Part shown: piece by piece, positions 61,314 to 64,000 of the stretch
How the letters are laid out: every line of letters starts with the position of its first letter
Position numbering within the stretch: the first letter of the stretch is position 1
Source of the DNA: JBAIYU01 sp036763085
GTDB lineage: Bacteria > Bacillota > Negativicutes > DSM-1736 > Dendrosporobacteraceae
Assembly: GCF_036763085.1 (NCBI RefSeq)
Contig: NZ_JBAIYU010000014.1
Location: 62,001-126,000, forward strand
Reading direction: 5' to 3'
DNA length: 64,000 nucleotides
Position numbers and translations under genes: made by a program
The notes under the pieces: generated by a model
The model's database searches: none
What the model was told of the DNA's origin: nothing
What the model saw: the letters and a program-made list of their open reading frames with translations, nothing else

Positions 61314-62354
61314 ATGAAGATTGCTGTAATTGGTGCCGGTAGTTGGGGCACGGCTATGGCAGTCATGTTAGGGCAAAAACATGATAAAGTTATGCTTTGG
61401 GCACGTAATGAACAATTAGTAAAAACAATTAATGAAACCAGACAAAATGACTGTTATTTACCTGGGATAAGCATTCCTAAAAGTGTTGTTTGTACTAATG
61501 ATTTAGATATAGCAGTCACAGAAGCCCAAATTATTGTCTTAGCTACACCTTCACGGGCTGTTCGGGATACTGTTCAAAAGATTGCCAATTGCATGCAGGA
61601 AGATGCAATAATCGTAACTGCAGCAAAGGGCTTTGAATTGGAAACAAACAAGCGTATGTCAGAAGTTATTGCAGATGTAGTACCGGCCTTCAAAGATAGA
61701 ATTGTCGTCTTATCAGGTCCTAACCACGCTGAAGAAGTCAGCATGGAGCAGCCGAGTGCTACAGTTGTCGCGTCATCAAATATTACTGTTGCTGAAAAAG
61801 TCCAAGAAACTTTCATGATGCCGTATTTTAGGGTATATACTAATCCTGATATCGTTGGGGTAGAATTAGGCGGAGCCTTAAAGAATATTATTGCATTAGG
61901 TGCAGGAATTATCGAAGGCTTAGGCTTTGGTGACAATTCGAAAGCGGCTCTAATGACCCGTGGTTTGGCAGAAATAGCCCGGTTAGGTACTGCCATGGGG
62001 GCGGACACATTAACCTTTGCTGGACTTTCTGGAATTGGTGATCTAATGGTGACTTGTACCAGCCGTCACAGTCGCAATAAAAGAGCTGGCATACTGTTAG
62101 CTCAGGGTAAAACTGTGGCTGAAATAGAGTCAGAGACTTGTATGGTGGTAGAGGGTATTAGAGCTACTTCTGCCGCATATAACTTGGCAAAGAAATACAA
62201 TGTAGAAATGCCGATAACAGAGCAGACGTACAAAGTATTATATGAAGGTCAATCTCCGAGGGAAGCAGTATTGGATCTTATGACCAGGGGACGAACCCAA
62301 GAGGTTGAAGAGGTAGTCCTCGATAAAGGTCTATGGAAACAAACTAAAGACTAA
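61314..62354 (+). CDS. gpsA: Glycerol-3-phosphate dehydrogenase [NAD(P)+]
   Basis: The 346-residue product has the Rossmann motif IAVIGAGSWGTAMAV at the start, TAAKGFE and SGPNHAEEV, and GALKNIIALGAGIIEGLGFG. It reduces dihydroxyacetone phosphate to glycerol 3-phosphate for phospholipids. ATG 61314 lies 8 bp after AAGGAG; the ATG at 61308 is only 2 bp from that site. A terminator follows. Confidence 0.97.
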   Translation: MKIAVIGAGSWGTAMAVMLGQKHDKVMLWARNEQLVKTINETRQNDCYLPGISIPKSVVCTNDLDIAVTEAQIIVLATPSRAVRDTVQKIANCMQEDAIIVTAAKGFELETNKRMSEVIADVVPAFKDRIVVLSGPNHAEEVSMEQPSATVVASSNITVAEKVQETFMMPYFRVYTNPDIVGVELGGALKNIIALGAGIIEGLGFGDNSKAALMTRGLAEIARLGTAMGADTLTFAGLSGIGDLMVTCTSRHSRNKRAGILLAQGKTVAEIESETCMVVEGIRATSAAYNLAKKYNVEMPITEQTYKVLYEGQSPREAVLDLMTRGRTQEVEEVVLDKGLWKQTKD

Positions 62355-62378
62355 AGAATATAACTACGAAACACGAAT

Positions 62379-62424
62379 AAAAGCCATCTATCAGTGAGTA
62401 TTACTGAATAGATGGCTTTTTTGT
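62379..62424 (+). terminator. Terminator of der-plsY-gpsA
   Basis: AAAAGCCATCTATCAGT pairs with ACTGAATAGATGGCTTTT with one bulge and is followed by TTGTT. Confidence 0.88.
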
Positions 62425-62664
62425 TAGCAAGACTTCTGTCGGATAAAATTCTATGATTTATGCCGTACAAGGTAGTTTATTAAATTAGTAATATTATCCG
62501 CTGCATGTCATATATTTATTAATGATTATAAGACACCGCTATAATACTATTTTAACTCCTTCTCGCTGGCCTACTTTCTATAAGGGAGGGATGAACACGG
62601 GGGTTAATGGGCGATATGCTCAAATGTATTATATATAATTAGTTATGGGGAGGGAAACGACCAT
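62425..62664. other. Intergenic leader of spoIVA
   Basis: This 240-bp stretch contains the sigma-E-like promoter at 62489–62516 and a long leader. A 15-codon frame starting at ATG 62591 follows a GGGAGGG run with no spacing, so I do not call it a gene. Nothing else stands out. Confidence 0.5.
62489..62516 (+). promoter_or_regulatory. Sigma-E promoter of spoIVA
   Basis: TAATATT (62489–62495) matches the sigma-E -35 (KMATATT) perfectly. CATATATT (62509–62516) matches the -10 (CATACANT) at seven of eight positions, with 13 bp between. The leader to the ATG is about 140 bp. Confidence 0.72.
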
Positions 62665-64000
62665 ATGGAGAAATTTGATTTATTTAGAGATATCGCCGAA
62701 CGTACTGGCGGTGATATTTATATCGGGGTAGTAGGCCCAGTACGTACAGGAAAATCAACCTTCATCAAAAAATTTATGGACACAATGGTTTTGCCGAATA
62801 TTACTGATCCATACGAAAAAGAACGTGCCAAAGATGAGTTGCCGCAAAGTGCAGCCGGTAAAACAATCATGACTACCGAACCCAAATTCATTCCTAACGA
62901 AGCTGTTGAAGTTAATATAAAAGATAACGTAGCAGTAAGAGTAAGGGTTGTTGATTGCGTTGGGTACTCTGTCGAAGGCGCTTTAGGATATGAAGAACAA
63001 GATGGTCCTAGAATGGTTCTAACCCCTTGGTTTGAAGAAGAAATTCCATTCCAGGAAGCAGCCGAAGTTGGTACTAGAAAGGTAATTGCCGAGCACTCCA
63101 CAATTGGTTTGGTTGTAACTACCGATGGTACTGTTACTGACCTGCCGCGTGAAGCATATATTCCTGCTGAAGAAAGAGTTGTTAATGAATTAAAAGAACT
63201 GCAAAAACCGTTCCTTGTTATCTTAAATACTAATCAGCCAACAACTAAAGAAACAAGAGAACTAGTAGCCAAGTTGGAAAGCTCCTATGATGTTCCTGTA
63301 ATTCCGGTAGATTGTGCGCAACTAAACCATGATGATATATATGCAATTCTCCAAGAAGTACTTTATGAATTCCCGGTTAAAGAAGTTAATATCTCACTGC
63401 CTAAGTGGGTTGAAGAACTTAATACCGATCACTGGTTGAGAGAAAAATTCGATTCAGCGGTGCGGGAAGTTGTTCAATATGTACGCAGATTAAGAGATAT
63501 CGACTGCGCCATAGACGACTTATCCAGTCACGAATTTGTTGCTGATGTAATTCTCCATGACATGGATCTAGGAAGCGGCATCGCCGTTATTGAAATTACC
63601 TCACGGCAGGATTTGTTCTATCAGGTTATGGAAGAGCTCACTGGTTTTACAATCTCAGGAGAGCATCATTTACTGCGATTGATGCAAGACCTATCCGTTG
63701 CTAAGCGGGAATATGATAAACTGGCGAGCGCTCTAGAACAGGTGCAGCAGACAGGTTATGGCGTAGTTGCTCCTCAATTGGATGAAATGGTATTAGAAGA
63801 GCCGGAGATTATTCGCACTGGCAATAGGTTTGGTGTTCGTTTGCGTGCTTCTGCTCCATCGTTACATATAATCAAAACTGACGTTCAAGCCGAAATTTCC
63901 CCAATACTTGGTACCGAGAAGCAGAGTGAGGAGCTCATTCAATATTTAATGCGTGAATTTGAAGGTGAGCCTGAAAAAATTTGGCGTACAAATCTTTTTG
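62665..64000 (+). CDS. spoIVA: Stage IV sporulation protein A, N-terminal 445 residues (cut by window end)
   Basis: The protein has a Walker A at residues 24–32 (GPVRTGKST), the SpoIVA-specific IYIGVVGPVRTGKSTFI, VRVVDCVGYSVEGALG, and TLILNTNQPTTKET-like text (LVILNTNQPTTKET). SpoIVA is an ATPase that polymerises on the outer forespore membrane as the base of the spore coat. The ATG at 62665 follows GGGGAGGG. The gene runs off the window; its typical length is about 490 residues. It is preceded by a sigma-E-like promoter. Confidence 0.97.
   Translation, partial: MEKFDLFRDIAERTGGDIYIGVVGPVRTGKSTFIKKFMDTMVLPNITDPYEKERAKDELPQSAAGKTIMTTEPKFIPNEAVEVNIKDNVAVRVRVVDCVGYSVEGALGYEEQDGPRMVLTPWFEEEIPFQEAAEVGTRKVIAEHSTIGLVVTTDGTVTDLPREAYIPAEERVVNELKELQKPFLVILNTNQPTTKETRELVAKLESSYDVPVIPVDCAQLNHDDIYAILQEVLYEFPVKEVNISLPKWVEELNTDHWLREKFDSAVREVVQYVRRLRDIDCAIDDLSSHEFVADVILHDMDLGSGIAVIEITSRQDLFYQVMEELTGFTISGEHHLLRLMQDLSVAKREYDKLASALEQVQQTGYGVVAPQLDEMVLEEPEIIRTGNRFGVRLRASAPSLHIIKTDVQAEISPILGTEKQSEELIQYLMREFEGEPEKIWRTNLF

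Noticed and set aside
62591..62638. 15-codon frame ahead of spoIVA
   Set aside because: Its ATG directly abuts the GGGAGGG run, so no spacing allows translation; no other support.
1..64000. tRNA, rRNA, CRISPR, insertion sequence, prophage or attachment sites
   Set aside because: I looked on both strands and found no cloverleaf-like run, regular direct repeats, transposase or integrase other than the housekeeping XerD.

Overview
The window is a 64 kb core chromosomal stretch from a low-GC, endospore-forming Firmicute. Three things point to this: about twenty sporulation or germination genes (spoIIIAF-AG-AH, spoIVB, spo0A, mciZ, spoIIM, spoIIAA-AB-sigF, spoVAC-AD-AE-AF, ytfJ, spmAB, spoIIP, spoIVA), strong AGGAGG-type ribosome sites, and frequent TTG and GTG starts. 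The IspH–ribosomal S1 fusion and the gene order favour the Clostridia/Negativicutes side over Bacillus. A Sporomusa-like member of the Negativicutes is my best guess, made from remembered synteny only. I saw no tRNA, rRNA, insertion sequence, prophage or CRISPR array. Nearly all genes lie on the + strand; only four short genes are on the - strand.

Layout. 1–1.4 kb: end of the spoIIIA operon (mother cell–forespore channel). 1.7–2.9 kb: Asp23/AmaP/DUF2273 envelope cluster. 3–13.9 kb: a long housekeeping run: nusB, a TsaD-like paralog, xseA-xseB-ispA, a PAP2-like gene, dxs, tlyA-type methylase, nadK, a methylase, argR, recN. 14–19.6 kb: spoIVB, a small NrdD-tail-like gene, spo0A, a tiny minus-strand mciZ divergent from nudF, endonuclease Q, spoIIM. 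19.9–26.7 kb: a YqzK-like gene, xerD, deoB-pdp (nucleoside salvage), dacF, spoIIA operon. 26.7–32.3 kb: a small membrane ORF, dodecin, and a spoVA operon that carries two unusual extra genes. 32.4–38.7 kb: a duplicated-repeat lipoprotein (-), an M50 protease, trpS-scpA-scpB, DUF2953-ytfJ, a secreted protein, a ferritin-like mini protein (-). 38.8–44.4 kb: a second D,D-carboxypeptidase with spmA-spmB, a two-gene flavin/iron-sulfur redox unit, rluB. 44.6–52.1 kb: an HI0933-type flavoprotein, an unknown membrane protein, aroF-aroA-cmk-plsC, cstA. 52.2–64 kb: a 58-residue minus-strand ORF, ispH-rpsA fusion, fni, DUF1614-spoIIP, a DUF512 radical-SAM protein, der-plsY-gpsA and the start of spoIVA.

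How it fits together. Sporulation can be followed at promoter level. spo0A has a sigma-H-like promoter with Spo0A boxes. spoIIAA-AB-sigF has a near-perfect sigma-H promoter and is separated from dacF by a terminator. spoIVA and mciZ have sigma-E-like promoters. Isoprenoid genes (dxs, ispA, ispH, fni) are scattered among DNA-repair and cell-envelope genes. Most transcription units end in clear rho-independent terminators.

Best leads for something undescribed are: a catalytically degenerate site-2-protease-like membrane protein and a Gln/Asn/Ser-rich protein embedded in the spoVA operon; the paired flavoprotein and Cys-rich PyrK-like reductase next to spmAB; a three-copy hairpin family; a SpoIIP with apparently reversed membrane topology; and several small genes that automatic callers may miss (16994–17122, 52252–52428, 4379–4525).
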